DNA from: Astropecten irregularis
Lineage: Eukaryota > Echinodermata > Asteroidea > Paxillosida > Astropectinidae
Direction: 5' to 3'
DNA: 64,000 nucleotides
Assembly (NCBI GenBank): GCA_963971285.1
Contig: OZ020258.1
Span: 992,001-1,056,000, forward strand
Shown here one piece after another: positions 10,159-20,885 of this stretch. Position 1 is the first letter of the stretch. Every line of letters starts with the position of its first letter. Position numbers and translations under genes: made by a program. Below the pieces are notes generated by a model. That model was not told where the DNA came from. It did not search any database and saw only the letters and a program-made list of their open reading frames with translations.

Positions 10159-12303
10159 ATGGAAGCAGGGCAAAGAAGAGAAGCAAACGCTGGCAACAAC
10201 TCTGACAAAATGTTAACATGTAGAAGCAAGAGACTGTGTAAGAACACTGAGGAGAAGCCATATATTTGTGACTTTTGTGGCAAAGTGTTTCCTCAAAAGA
10301 GTGGCTTGATGGATCACCAGACTATTCATACTGTGAAGAAACTGAAGCATCAAAGAGTGGACAGCAAATCCAAACCATTCACTTGTGAGATTTGTGGAAA
10401 AGGTTTTACACAAAGAGGTGATTTGAATAGACACCAAATGGTCCACACTGGCGAGAAACTGTTTACCTGTGATATTTGTGGAAAAGGTTTTACACACAGA
10501 GGTAATTTCAATAGACATCAAATGGTCCACACTGGCGAGAAACCGTTTACCTGTGATATTTGTGGCAAAGGTTTTAAACACAGAGGTGATTTTAATAGAC
10601 ACCAAATGGTCCACACTGGCGAGAAACTGTTTACCTGTGATATTTGTGGTGAAGGTTTTACGCACAGAGGTAATTTCAATAGACATCAAATGGTCCACAC
10701 TGGCGAGAAACCGTTCACCTGTGAGATTTGTGGAAAAGGTTTTACACACAAAGGTGATTTGAGTAGACATGAGTTGGTCCACACTGGTGAGAAACCGTTT
10801 ACCTGTGATATTTGTGGTAAAGTTTTTACACGCAGAGATACTTTGAAAACACATCAGTTTGGCCACACTGGGGAGAAACCGTTTACCTGTGATATTTGTG
10901 GTAAAGTTTTTACACGCAGAGATACTTTGAATACACATCAGTTGGTCCACACTGGTGAGAAACCGTTTACCTGTGATATTTGTGGTAAAGGGTTCACACA
11001 CAGCAGTAATTTGGGTGCACATCAGTTGACCCACACTGGTGAGAAACTGTTTACCTGTGATATTTGTGGTAAAGGTTTCACACACAGAAGTAATTTGAAT
11101 AGACATCATCTGGCCCACACTGACGAAAAACCGTTTACCTGTGATATTTGTGGTAAAGGTTTTGTACAAAGAGGTGATTTGAATAGACATCATCTGGCCC
11201 ATACTGGTGAGAAACCGTTTACCTGTGATATTTGTGGTAAAGGTTTTACACAAAGAGGTAATTTGAATAGACATCATCTGGCCCACACTGACGAAAAACT
11301 GTTTACCTGTGATGTTTGTGGTAAAGGTTTCACACACAGAAGTAATTTGAATAGACATCATCTGGCCCACACTGACGAAAAACCGTTTACCTGTGATATT
11401 TGTGGTAAAGGTTTTGTACAAAGAGGTGATTTGAATAGACATCATCTGGCCCATACTGGTGAGAAACCGTTTACCTGTGATGTTTGTGGTAAAGGTTTTA
11501 CACAAAGAGGTAATTTGAATAGACATCATCTGGCCCACACTGACGAAAAACTGTTTACCTGTGATATTTGTGGTAAAGGTTTTACACATAGAGGTGATTT
11601 GAATAGACATCATCTGGCCCATACTGGTGAGAAACCGTTTACCTGTGATATTTGTGGTAAAGGTTTTACACAAAGAGGTGATTTGAAGAGACATCATCTG
11701 GCCCATACTGGTGAGAAACCGTTTACCTGTGATATTTGTGGTAAAGGTTTTACACAAACAGGTCATTTGAATAAGCATCAGTTGACCCACACTGGTGAGA
11801 AACCGTTTACCTGTGATATTTGTGGTAAAGGTTTTACACAAAAAGGTAATTTGAATTCACATCAGTTGATCCACACAGATGAGAAACCATTTACCTGTGA
11901 TATTTGTTGCGAAGCATTTTCTCATAAAAGATTCCTTACTGAACATCAGGTGGTCCACACTGGTGAGAAACCGTTTACCTGTGATATTTGTGGCGAAGCA
12001 TTTTCTCATAAAAGATTCCTCACTGAACATTATAGAGTCCACACTGGTGAGAAACCATTTGCGTGTGACATTTGTGGCAAAGAATTTTCAAGAAAGAGTA
12101 ATTTGAAAGTCCATCACAGAGTCCATACTGGTGAGAAACCATTTTCTTGTGACATTTGTGACAAAGCTTTTTCACTACATGCTCATTTGCTAAGACATCA
12201 AAAAGTGCACAGTGAATCCAAACCGTTCATTTGTGTGACTTGTGGAAAAGCATTTGTACGTAGTGATTATTTCATACAGCATCAAATACATTGTAATACA
12301 TAG
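10159..12303 (+). CDS. C2H2 zinc-finger protein B, 24 fingers (714 aa)
   Basis: The one long uninterrupted array in the cluster; predicted nuclear DNA-binding protein. The start ATG at 10159 gives MEAGQRREANAG; residues 1-40 show no recognised domain. Finger 1 is CDFCGKVFPQKSGLMDH, then a spacer, then 23 fingers joined by TGEKPF/TDEKPF linkers. Fingers 10-12 and 13-15 are a 252-bp duplication (THRSNL, VQRGDL, TQRGNL types). Finger 20 reads CDICCEAF; the last finger ends HQIHC, which is atypical. Base-contact residues vary little (Gln or His at -1; Asn, Asp or Ser at 3; Arg, Ser or Thr at 6), so its site should be long and repetitive (inference). The acceptor used in A, C and D (GAAAAG) reads GAAAAT here, so splicing would need another AG such as CTTAAG near 10122. 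No KRAB, SCAN or BTB domain is visible. Confidence 0.85.
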   Translation: MEAGQRREANAGNNSDKMLTCRSKRLCKNTEEKPYICDFCGKVFPQKSGLMDHQTIHTVKKLKHQRVDSKSKPFTCEICGKGFTQRGDLNRHQMVHTGEKLFTCDICGKGFTHRGNFNRHQMVHTGEKPFTCDICGKGFKHRGDFNRHQMVHTGEKLFTCDICGEGFTHRGNFNRHQMVHTGEKPFTCEICGKGFTHKGDLSRHELVHTGEKPFTCDICGKVFTRRDTLKTHQFGHTGEKPFTCDICGKVFTRRDTLNTHQLVHTGEKPFTCDICGKGFTHSSNLGAHQLTHTGEKLFTCDICGKGFTHRSNLNRHHLAHTDEKPFTCDICGKGFVQRGDLNRHHLAHTGEKPFTCDICGKGFTQRGNLNRHHLAHTDEKLFTCDVCGKGFTHRSNLNRHHLAHTDEKPFTCDICGKGFVQRGDLNRHHLAHTGEKPFTCDVCGKGFTQRGNLNRHHLAHTDEKLFTCDICGKGFTHRGDLNRHHLAHTGEKPFTCDICGKGFTQRGDLKRHHLAHTGEKPFTCDICGKGFTQTGHLNKHQLTHTGEKPFTCDICGKGFTQKGNLNSHQLIHTDEKPFTCDICCEAFSHKRFLTEHQVVHTGEKPFTCDICGEAFSHKRFLTEHYRVHTGEKPFACDICGKEFSRKSNLKVHHRVHTGEKPFSCDICDKAFSLHAHLLRHQKVHSESKPFICVTCGKAFVRSDYFIQHQIHCNT

Positions 12304-12655
12304 TGGATCATGACAAACTATTTTACCTCTCAGATTTGTGAATAAGCGTTTGTATATAATGATTCTTTGATGAAGTCATTAGATGATTTACATTGGAGAG
12401 AAGCTGTTTACTTGTGGCAAAGCTTTCAGACACAGAGCTCATTAATTTTGATGAGACATCACCTCCTCCTCATTGGGGAGTGGCCGTTTACTTGCAGCAA
12501 ATGTCCTAAACTTTTTCCAGTATTGAACTCAACATGAAATACTCCACGTTGAAGAGAAGCCATTTATCTGTGGTACTTGTAGCAAAGCTTTCACCTATAA
12601 AGCTCATTTGATAAGTCATCAGAGTGTCTGGAAGAAAACCATTCAAGGGTAAATT
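12304..12655 (+). pseudogene. Fossil zinc fingers in the tail of gene B
   Basis: Decayed finger units after the stop, parallel to 5433-5815: GAAGCTGTTTACTTGTGGC near 12400 and CATTTATCTGTGGTACTTG near 12561. Frames are broken. Confidence 0.6.
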
Positions 12656-12825
12656 TGATGATTTCACAGAGCGCTTCTATCAATTGTAACTCAAATTTTA
12701 AAGAATTTGTATTTTGAAGAATATTTTATAATATTTCTCCTTGGTTTTTTATTGTGAGTTTGATTTCTAAGTACAGCTTTTTCAACTTGAGAATATTCCT
12801 TGGTTAATTTGTTTTTTTCATTTTA

Positions 12826-12995
12826 GACCCAAGGCTTGAATTTAACGGAGGCCATGGCCTTCGTTGCCCTGTTTCTTGGCCTTAGTGCCTCCTTCAAGTG
12901 TTTCCATAGACATTATGATTTTCCAATGGAAGTGCCCCTTGTGATGGAAAAGTGGCCTTGTCCCTTTCAGAACCAAATTCAAGGCCTGTATAGAC
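12826..12995. repeat. Dispersed repeat (GGCCT-rich), unit B copy
   Basis: A stretch with GGCCTTAGTGCCTCC, AGTGCCCCTTGTGATGG and AAAGTGGCCTTG. It recurs at 17743-17912 through unit duplication and, in reverse orientation, in an ODC intron at about 54243-54408, so it is a mobile repeat rather than part of a zinc-finger coding exon. Short frames through it are not treated as genes. Confidence 0.6.
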
Positions 12996-14725
12996 CCCAT
13001 TTATTTTGTATTTTGTGGGTGTTTTTTTCTGTTAAATAATTTCAAAAGTACTATTTATTAATATCTATAGAAAATAGGTAGTTATTTTAAATTACAACTA
13101 CAGGGAAGAGCAGTTTCCACAATTGTTAGAAATGGAAGTTCAAAATTGTGACAAATCAAGAAGCTAGATTTAGACAATGTGTGTGGAATGCATAGCCAAG
13201 GCACGGCACATTTGGACACGGTTATCTGCAATTGCTGCAGATATTGTTCAAGGGCAAATTCCTCAAGAAAATGTTCCCTCTGTTGAGTCTTCTTGGAGAT
13301 GTAGTTTACTTCATGAAGAATTGTTTCTGAAGTGAACTTTACTTTGTTCTTTCTTTTACTTCTTTTTTTGTTACTGAAAATTTGTAATTGTTTATTGTCA
13401 TATCATTGTATATTAACGAGGCACACCAATCGGTATGGTTGTACGTAGTTTTATTATAAGGGCTTCCATTTCTCTATCTGTTCAATTACCACTTGGTTTT
13501 TGTTTTTTTTGTCATTACTTCTTCATACTTATTACAGACATATCAGACAGTTGCATCATTAAGCATTGCCTTGTTGTATAATCTATGTGATTGATGTCAA
13601 CAGAAATATTAAATTACTGGAAAGCATTCTAAAAATGCATTTTGTTTAGTTGGGGATATGTGAATAAATTACCCAATTCACTCTTTAGAAGAAACATGTC
13701 TGTCTGAACTTTCTTAATTGTGTTATAACATTTCCCAAATGAAACATTTATCTACAACTAATTAATGCAAGAGACCTGTTTAGTATCTACAAATAGAAAC
13801 ACTTGACTTGTCTAAGTCCCTACTCGCTAAGACCTGTACAACACGATAATGTTTGAGGAAGGTGGTGAGTTGGGAAGTGGCTTGAATTACAATTCCAGTT
13901 TCCACATTAATTTCCACTGTCATTTCTTAAATTGACAATAACCTCTTTTAAACTTATTCCCATGGATACTTGCTTCGTTGTCATTCAAGTTGATTTAGAA
14001 ATTATTAGTGATGATTATCCTCATAGGAATAGGATGAAATGTTTGCAACAACTGATACATACATATACAAAAACAAATATTATTGGAAAATGTAAACCCA
14101 GGCAACATTAATGCCATCTCCGAATAATACAATAACTATTACTAGTCTATTATTATTGGATTGAAATAATTATTTATTTACTATTAAAAGACCATGGAGA
14201 AAGCACAAACTGAAATGAGTCCCTTTAAATGGCCGGACTCTGAATTAAAGGGACTAGCTGAAAATGAAACAGCGCCACCTATGTTGACAACAGTCGCATG
14301 CACTTGATGGAGTCCCTCAGTCTGCATGCAGCTGATGTGCTCTTACTAGAGTAGTGCACATGTATGGTGGCTTACACATGTGTGTGCGTGTACATTATCA
14401 TGTACGTAATCTGACTGACACTGACAGTGTATACGGCACGATCGTGGATCGAACGCGTACAGTAGGGCCATACACATGGACACTTAATTGGCACCGGAAT
14501 GATGACAGGTAAGGTTTTCTATAAACTAGGCCTTGGCCTACTATATCCTTTGTTTTTATTATATCGATAATTGATACTCACCTAAATACGACTCTTCATC
14601 TATTGGGTCTGGCCTCTGGGTACCAGCTAACCCGAGTGACTACCTGACGTCCGTAATGGAAGTCAGAGGAATTACATGTATTTCCAAAACTTCTTTAATT
14701 TAAGATTCTTTCTATTTAATTCCAG

Positions 14726-14825
14726 TTACTTCTCAGTCTTGAAAAGATGACAGCTTGACAACATTCAGATGGACTTCATGTAATGAAGAATGAGATGAGA
14801 ACCAAAGGCAAGACTTTTTGAACAA
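14726..14825 (+). other. Zinc-finger gene C, predicted 5' non-coding exon with altered donor
   Basis: Paralog of 2511-2613 and 9151-9250. Here the donor reads GTATTTAGTCC where B reads GTAAGTCC, a three-base insertion that weakens the consensus. Confidence 0.55.
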
Positions 14826-15736
14826 GTATTTAGTCCTTGATAAAGCAGTAGAAAATTTACAGTGCACAGAAACTAAAGAGTTGTTGTGGACCCAGTAATC
14901 GGGACGCTGAACTCCCTTTCTTTGATTTTGGGGTTGACAGTCGGTCTAGCGCCCAAGAGAATCCAATAGCTTTAAATGTGTTGTACACAGAAACAATTGT
15001 ACTTCACGGTACTTGCGAAAAAAATATCACCAAATGACATCAAAGACATAACAGATCGGTTTGAAAATCACTCCATCTCTTCTCCGAATGTCAAGAATGA
15101 AATGGAGATGTGCTCACGATCTTTCCGTGTGATCAAAGTCTATGTTTTCTGATAAAAATCCATACGATTTCCGGTATTCAATTTTTAGTCATCAAGGAAG
15201 ATGGTAGAATAAGACACAAAACGTAGCAGATAATCAGTCTATGTTTAATTGACGGGTTCAGATATTCACATGAAATAACATACTGTTAGCATTTAAACAT
15301 AAGATGTTTACATTGACACTATGTTTTAGACTCTTTTGAGACTGAGTTTGTGCTGGTAATTGAAAGTTCGGGGCGGTGTGTGGCCCACTGACACTGTGTT
15401 TTCGGTGTCCTGACAATGGACAACAATGGACAGAGAACACATTACCTGAAACGTTGAGTTATCAGTACTTCTCAGAGCCGTACTACCTAGGTCTCAACAG
15501 AGTACATGGTGTCACCTCAAACATCCTACATTGTGAACCTAGCATACAAACTCTCCGATCTTATTTGGGGCAGTATGACTACAGCATTATGAGTGACATA
15601 TTAACTCTTATTATCCTGTGTGAAAGCCGGCAAAATGGCTCATCAACCTTGTTCCAAGCAATCATTTATCTGTTTGTTTGTTTTCTTGAAAAGGTCTTAA
15701 GATGACAGAAGAGGTGATATCAGTGCGACTTCAAAG

Positions 15737-17209
15737 ATGGAAGCAGGGCTAATAAGAGAAGCAAATGCTGGCAACAACTCCAACAAAATGTCAAAACGTA
15801 GAAGCAAGAGACTGTGTAAGAACACTGAGGAGAAGCCATATATTGGTGACTTTTGTGGCAAAGCATTTCCTCAAAATAGTGGCTTGATGGATCACCAGAC
15901 TATTCATACTGTGAAGAAACTGAAGCATCAAAGAGTGGACAGCAAATCCAAACCATTCACTTGTGAGATTTGTGGAAAAGGTTTTACACAAAGAGGTGAT
16001 TTGAATAGACATCAAAGGGTCCACACTGGCGAGAAACCGTTTACCTGTGATATTTGTGGTAAAGGTTTTAAACACAGAGGTGATTTTAATAGACACCAAA
16101 TGGTCCACACTGGCGAGAAACTGTTTACCTGTGATATTTGTGGAAAAGGTTTTACACACAGAGGTGATTTCAATAGACATCAAATGGTCCACACTGGCGA
16201 GAAACCGTTCACCTGTGAGATTTGTGGAAAAGGTTTTACACACAAAGGTGATTTGAGTAGACATGAGTTGGTCCACACTGGTGAGAAACCGTTTACCTGT
16301 GATATTTGTGGTAAAGTTTTTACACGCAGAGGTACTTTGAATACACATCAGTTTGGCCACACTGGGGAGAAACCGTTTACCTGTGATATTTGTGGTAAAT
16401 GTTTTACATACAAAAGTCACTTGAATACACATCAGTTGGTCCACACTGGTGAGAAACCGTTTACCTGTGATATTTGTGGTAAAGGGTTCACACACAGCAG
16501 TAATTTGGGTGCACATCAGTTGACCCACACTGGTGAGAAACTGTTTACCTGTGATATTTGTGGTAAAGGTTTCACACACAGAAGTAATTTGAATAGACAT
16601 CATCTGGCCCACACTGACGAAAAACCGTTTACCTGTGATATTTGTGGTAAAGGTTTCACACACAGAAGTAATTTGAATAGACATCATCTGGCCCACACTG
16701 ACGAAAAACCGTTTACCTGTGATATTTGTGGTAAAGGTTTTGTACAAAGAGGTGATTTGAATTCACATCGATTGACCCACACTGGTGAGAAACCATTTAC
16801 CTGTGATATTTGTGGCGAAGCATTTTCTCATAAAAGATTCCTTACTGAACATCAGGTGGTCCACACTGGTGAGAAACCGTTTACCTGTGATATTTGTGGA
16901 GAAGCATTTTCTCATAAAAGATTCCTCACTGAACATTATAGAGTCCACACTGGTGAGAAACCATTTGCGTGTGACATTTGTGGCAAAGAATTTTCAAGAA
17001 AGAGTAATTTGAAAGTCCATCACAGAGTCCATACTGGTGAGAAACCATTTTCTTGTGACATTTGTGACAAAGCTTTTTCACTACGTGCTCATTTGCTAAG
17101 ACATCAAAAAGTGCACAGTGAATCCAAACCGTTCATTTGTGTGACTTGTGGAAAAGCATTTGTACGTAGTGATTATTTCATACAGCATCAAATACATTGT
17201 AATACATAG
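15737..17209 (+). CDS. C2H2 zinc-finger protein C, 16 finger units (490 aa)
   Basis: Paralog of B with an open frame from ATG 15737 to TAG 17209. The acceptor GAAAAG before 15694 is intact. Finger 1 has lost its first zinc-binding cysteine (YIGDFCGKAF instead of YICDFCGKAF), leaving 15 normal fingers. Fingers 2-8 follow the order of B with one finger fewer and one unique finger (CFTYKSHLNTH). Fingers 9 and 10 are identical copies. The last five (AFSHKRFLTEH twice, EFSRKSNLKVH, AFSLRAHLLRH, AFVRSDYFIQH) match B. Likely a nuclear DNA-binding protein, if expressed: the altered donor upstream and the broken first finger are both recent changes relative to B. Confidence 0.8.
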   Translation: MEAGLIREANAGNNSNKMSKRRSKRLCKNTEEKPYIGDFCGKAFPQNSGLMDHQTIHTVKKLKHQRVDSKSKPFTCEICGKGFTQRGDLNRHQRVHTGEKPFTCDICGKGFKHRGDFNRHQMVHTGEKLFTCDICGKGFTHRGDFNRHQMVHTGEKPFTCEICGKGFTHKGDLSRHELVHTGEKPFTCDICGKVFTRRGTLNTHQFGHTGEKPFTCDICGKCFTYKSHLNTHQLVHTGEKPFTCDICGKGFTHSSNLGAHQLTHTGEKLFTCDICGKGFTHRSNLNRHHLAHTDEKPFTCDICGKGFTHRSNLNRHHLAHTDEKPFTCDICGKGFVQRGDLNSHRLTHTGEKPFTCDICGEAFSHKRFLTEHQVVHTGEKPFTCDICGEAFSHKRFLTEHYRVHTGEKPFACDICGKEFSRKSNLKVHHRVHTGEKPFSCDICDKAFSLRAHLLRHQKVHSESKPFICVTCGKAFVRSDYFIQHQIHCNT

Positions 17210-17575
17210 TGGATCATGACAAACTAGTTTACCTCTCAGATTTGTGAATAAGCGTTTGTATATAATGATTCTTTGATGAAGTCATTAGATGATTTACATT
17301 GGAGAGAAGCCGTTTACTTGTTGCAAAGCTTTCAGACACAGAGCTCATTAATTTTGATGAGACATCACCTCCTCCTCATTGGGGAGTGGCCGTTTACTTG
17401 CAGCAAATGTCATAAACTTTTTCCAGTATTAAACACAACCTGAACTCAACATGAAGTACTCCACGTTGAAGAGAAGCCATTTATCTGTGGTACTTGTAGC
17501 AAAGCTTTCACCTATAAAGCTCATTTGATAAGTCATCAGAGTGTCTGGAAGAAAACCATTCAAGGGTAAATTTAA
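17210..17575 (+). pseudogene. Fossil zinc fingers in the tail of gene C
   Basis: The same decayed finger remnants as after A and B, for example GAAGCCGTTTACTTGTTGC near 17307 and CATTTATCTGTGGTACTTG near 17478. Confidence 0.6.
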
Positions 17576-17742
17576 TGATTTCACAGAGCGCTTCTATCAA
17601 TTGTAACTCAAATTTTAAAGAATTTGTATTTTGAAGAATATTTTATAATATTTCTCCTTGGTTTTTTATTGTGAGTTTGATTTCTAAGTACAGCTTTTTC
17701 AACTTGAGAATATTCCTTGGTTAATTTGTTTTTTTCATTTTA

Positions 17743-17912
17743 GACCCAAGGCTTGAATTTAACGGAGGCCATGGCCTTCGTTGCCCTGTTTCTTGGCCTT
17801 GGTGCCTCCTTCAAATGTTTCCATAGACATTATGATTTTCCAATGGAAGTGCCCCTTGTGATGGAAAAGTGGCCTTGTCCCTTTCAGAACCAAATTCAAG
17901 GCCTGTATAGAC
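17743..17912. repeat. Dispersed repeat (GGCCT-rich), unit C copy
   Basis: Duplicate of 12826-12995 carried by the unit; see also 54243-54408. Confidence 0.6.
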
Positions 17913-19514
17913 CCCATTTATTTTGTATTTTGTGGGTGTTTTTTTCTGTTAAATAATTTCAAAAGTACTATTTATTAATATCTATAGAAAATAGGTAGTT
18001 ATTTTAAATTACAACTACAGGGAAGAGCAGTTTCCACAATTGTTAGAAATGGAAGTTCAAAATTGTGACAAATCAAGAAGCTAGATTTAGACAATGTGTG
18101 TGGAATGCATAGCCAAGGCACGGCACATTTGGACACGGTTATCTGCAATTGCTGCAGATATTGTTCAAGGGCAAATTCCTCAAGAAAATGTTCCCTCTGT
18201 TGAGTCTTCTTGGAGATGTAGTTTACTTCATGAAGAATTGTTTCTGAAGTGAACTTTACTTTGTTCTTTCTTTTACTTCTTTTTTTGTTACTGAAAATGT
18301 GTAATTGTTTATTGTCATATCATTGTATATTAACGAGGCACAGCTGGAATCGGTATGGTTGTACGTAGTATTATTATAAGGGCTTCCATTTCTCTATCTG
18401 TTCAATTACAACTTGGTTTTGTTTTTGTCATTACTTCTTCATACTTATTACAGACATATCAGACAGTTGCATCATTAAACATTGCCTTGTTGTATAATCT
18501 GTGTGATTAATGTCAACAGATAATATTAAATTACTGGAAAGCATTCTAAAAATGCATTTTATTTTAGTTGTTGGGATATGTGAATAAATTACCCGATTCA
18601 CTCTTAAGAAGAAACATGTCTGTCTGAACTTTCTTAATTGTGTTATAACATTTCCCAAATGAAACATTTATCTACAACTAATTAATGCAAGAGACCTGTT
18701 TAGTATTTACAAATAGAAACACTTGACTTGTCTAAGTCCCTACTTGCTAAGACCTGTACAACACAATAATGTTTGAGGAAGGTGGTGAGTTGGGAAGTGG
18801 CTTGAATTACAATTCCAGTTTCCACATTAATTTCCACTGTCATTTCTTAAATTGACAATAACCTCTTTTAAACTTATTCCCATGGATACTTGCTTCGTTG
18901 TCATTCAAGTTGATTTAGAAATTATTAGTGATGATTATCCTCATAGGAATAGGATGAAATGTTTGCAACAACTGATACATACATATAAAAAAAAAAAATT
19001 ATTGGAAAATGTAAACCCAGGCAACATTAATGCCATCTCCGAATAATACAATAACTATTACTAGTCTATTATTATTGGATTGAAATAATTATTTATTTAC
19101 TATTAAAAGACCATGGAGAAAGCACAAACTGAAATTAGAGTCCCTTTAAATGGCCGGACTCTGAATTAAAGGGACTAGCTGAAAATGAAACAGCGCCACC
19201 TAGGATGACAACAGTCGCATGCACTTGATGGAGTCCCTCAGTCTGCATGCAGCTGTGCTCTTACTAGAGTAGTACACATGTGTGTGCGTGTACATTATCA
19301 TGTACGTAATCTGACACTGACAGTGTATACGGCACGATCGTGGATCGAACGCGTACAGTAGGGCCATACACATGGACACTTGTTGGCACCGGAATGATGA
19401 CAGGTAAGGTTTTCTATAAACTAGGCATTGGCCTATATCCTTTGTTTTTATTATATCGATAATTGATACTCACCTAAATACGACTCTTCATCTATTGGTC
19501 TGGCCTCTGGGTAC

Positions 19515-19700
19515 CAGCTAACCCGAGTGTACTACTAGTACTAGTACTAGTAGGGTCTACTACCTGACTACTGACTACTAAGGCAAAGTAAAAAAAAAAA
19601 ACATGTTTAGCGTCCTGCCTTTTTGAAAAAAGGAAGGAGGAGGCCCTTTTTTTTTTCTTTTTTTTTTTTTTCCAAAATGGCCGCCCGGCCCATTTTATCA
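19515..19700. repeat. Low-complexity stretch: CTA repeats, poly-A and poly-T
   Basis: A short ACTACTAGTACTAGT microsatellite is followed by an A run near 19590 and a T-rich run near 19647-19670. Confidence 0.7.
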
Positions 19701-19790
19701 AAATAAAATGGCAAGATGGCTGGCAGTTCGTTTTGGGCAATATTATTGTTCTTTCAAATCACCGCTTGGACTAATAAGTGAGATAGCTTT

Positions 19791-20003
19791 CTATACACGG
19801 GTTTACACTTCGGAGGCCATCTTGGATTTTATCGCAACTTCAAAACGAGGCACTTCTACGCATGCGCACTTTTCGAAGTGTAAGCCCGTCCATTGTCGAA
19901 GACAATACACGTGTTTACACTTCTGCGGTTTTTATCGCGACTTCGAAACGAGGCACTATCACGCATGCGCACTTTTGGAAGTGTAAACCCGTGTATTCAT
20001 GGA
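19791..20003. repeat. Two tandem foldback units
   Basis: Two adjacent units (about 19791-19893 and 19905-19995) each run from GGTTTACACTTC or GTGTTTACACTTC to GAAGTGTAA(A/G)CCCGT, with the shared core AAACGAGGCACT...ACGCATGCGCAC. Each unit has inverted ends, and the two are direct copies of one another. Confidence 0.6.
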
Positions 20004-20343
20004 AAATGAGACGATGTTACACACGGGGCATGTGAGCTCATACACACTATACTAGTCTTGATCGCATCCACACGTACGAATAGACCATTTCCACAGCACA
20101 GTGATAGTGACGATTGAGTCTATCAACGAAGATTTTATTCATTTTTCAGCGGAAAAAATCACGGAATGTACGTTTTTTTCGGATTTTACTCAAAAAAAAG
20201 AAAAAAGAAAATAGCAGGCGGCATCCAAAAAGGAAGCGGGCGGGGACGCTAAACAGGTATTTTTTTTTACTTCGCCTAATGTCTAAAGTACTATTTACTA
20301 AACTGAGGTCATGGAGGTAGGCCTAACGGCTAAGCCCAATGGG

Positions 20344-20885
20344 TGCCAGTCAACGTCCGTAACCAACTTGGTCTATGGTCAGAGTCAACTCGGTCCGTGA
20401 CCAACTTGGTCCGAGACCAACTCGGTCCGAAGCCAACTCGGTCCAGTATTTAACACAACCTGAACTCAACATGAAATACTCCACGTTGAAGAGAAGCCTG
20501 GCATTTATCTGTGATACTTGTAGCAAAGCTTTCACCTGTAAAGCTCATTTGATAAGTCATCAGTGTGTCTATGCTGGAAGGAAACCATTCAGAGGTCAAT
20601 TTGATGATTTCACAGAGCACTTCTATCGATTAATTGTAACTCAAATTTTAAAGAATTTGTATTTTGAAGAATATTTTATAATATTTCTCCTTGTTTGTTT
20701 TTGTGAGTTTGATTTCTAAGTACAGCTTTTTCAACTTGAGAATATTCCTTGGTAAAAATTTTTTTTTCATTTTAGACCCAAGGCTTGAATTTAACGGAGG
20801 CCATGGCCATGGCCGACTCGGTCCGAGGCCAACTCAGTCCGTGTCCAACTCGGTCCGTAACCAATTCGGTCCGTGACCAACTCGG
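20344..20885. repeat. ACTCGGTCCG minisatellite split by a zinc-finger tail fragment
   Basis: Degenerate units of about 16-17 bases (CCAACTCGGTCCG plus 3-4 bases) occupy 20344-20442 and resume at 20808-20885. Between them lies a piece of zinc-finger gene tail. Confidence 0.7.
20443..20807 (+). pseudogene. Zinc-finger tail fragment (fifth copy, no gene body)
   Basis: Matches the tail after gene A from about 5650 and the tails of B and C. It includes one fossil finger (CDTCSKAFTCKAHLISHQ) followed by AGGAAACCATTCAGAGG and ends at GGAGGCCATGGCC, the point where the GGCCT-rich repeat starts in B and C. It has neither leader nor array. It begins and ends exactly against minisatellite units. Confidence 0.7.

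Larger units (their letters stand above)
9085..14520 (+). repeat. Tandem zinc-finger unit B
   Basis: About 5.4 kb containing 5' exon, intron, zinc-finger exon and tail, closely matching 14650-19490 throughout coding and non-coding parts. The main length difference is the larger number of fingers in B. The two units lie head to tail, so they arose by a recent local duplication. Ends are approximate. Confidence 0.8.
14650..19490 (+). repeat. Tandem zinc-finger unit C
   Basis: Second of the two tandem units (see 9085-14520). The intron, leader, C-terminal five fingers and tail are nearly identical to B. The array is shorter by eight fingers. Confidence 0.8.

Noticed and set aside
10213-11841. 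A 542-codon open frame on the minus strand through zinc-finger array B (similar ones opposite A, C and D)
   Set aside because: It is the antisense of an 84-base repeat: one stop-free phase in a unit stays open in every unit. The translation is a low-complexity repeat (TTNITGKRFL...) with no family resemblance.
12836-13039. 67-codon frame (MNLTEAMAFVALFLGL...) after gene B, also after C at 17753
   Set aside because: It runs through the GGCCT-rich dispersed repeat that also occurs in an ODC intron, and B and C share it by duplication.
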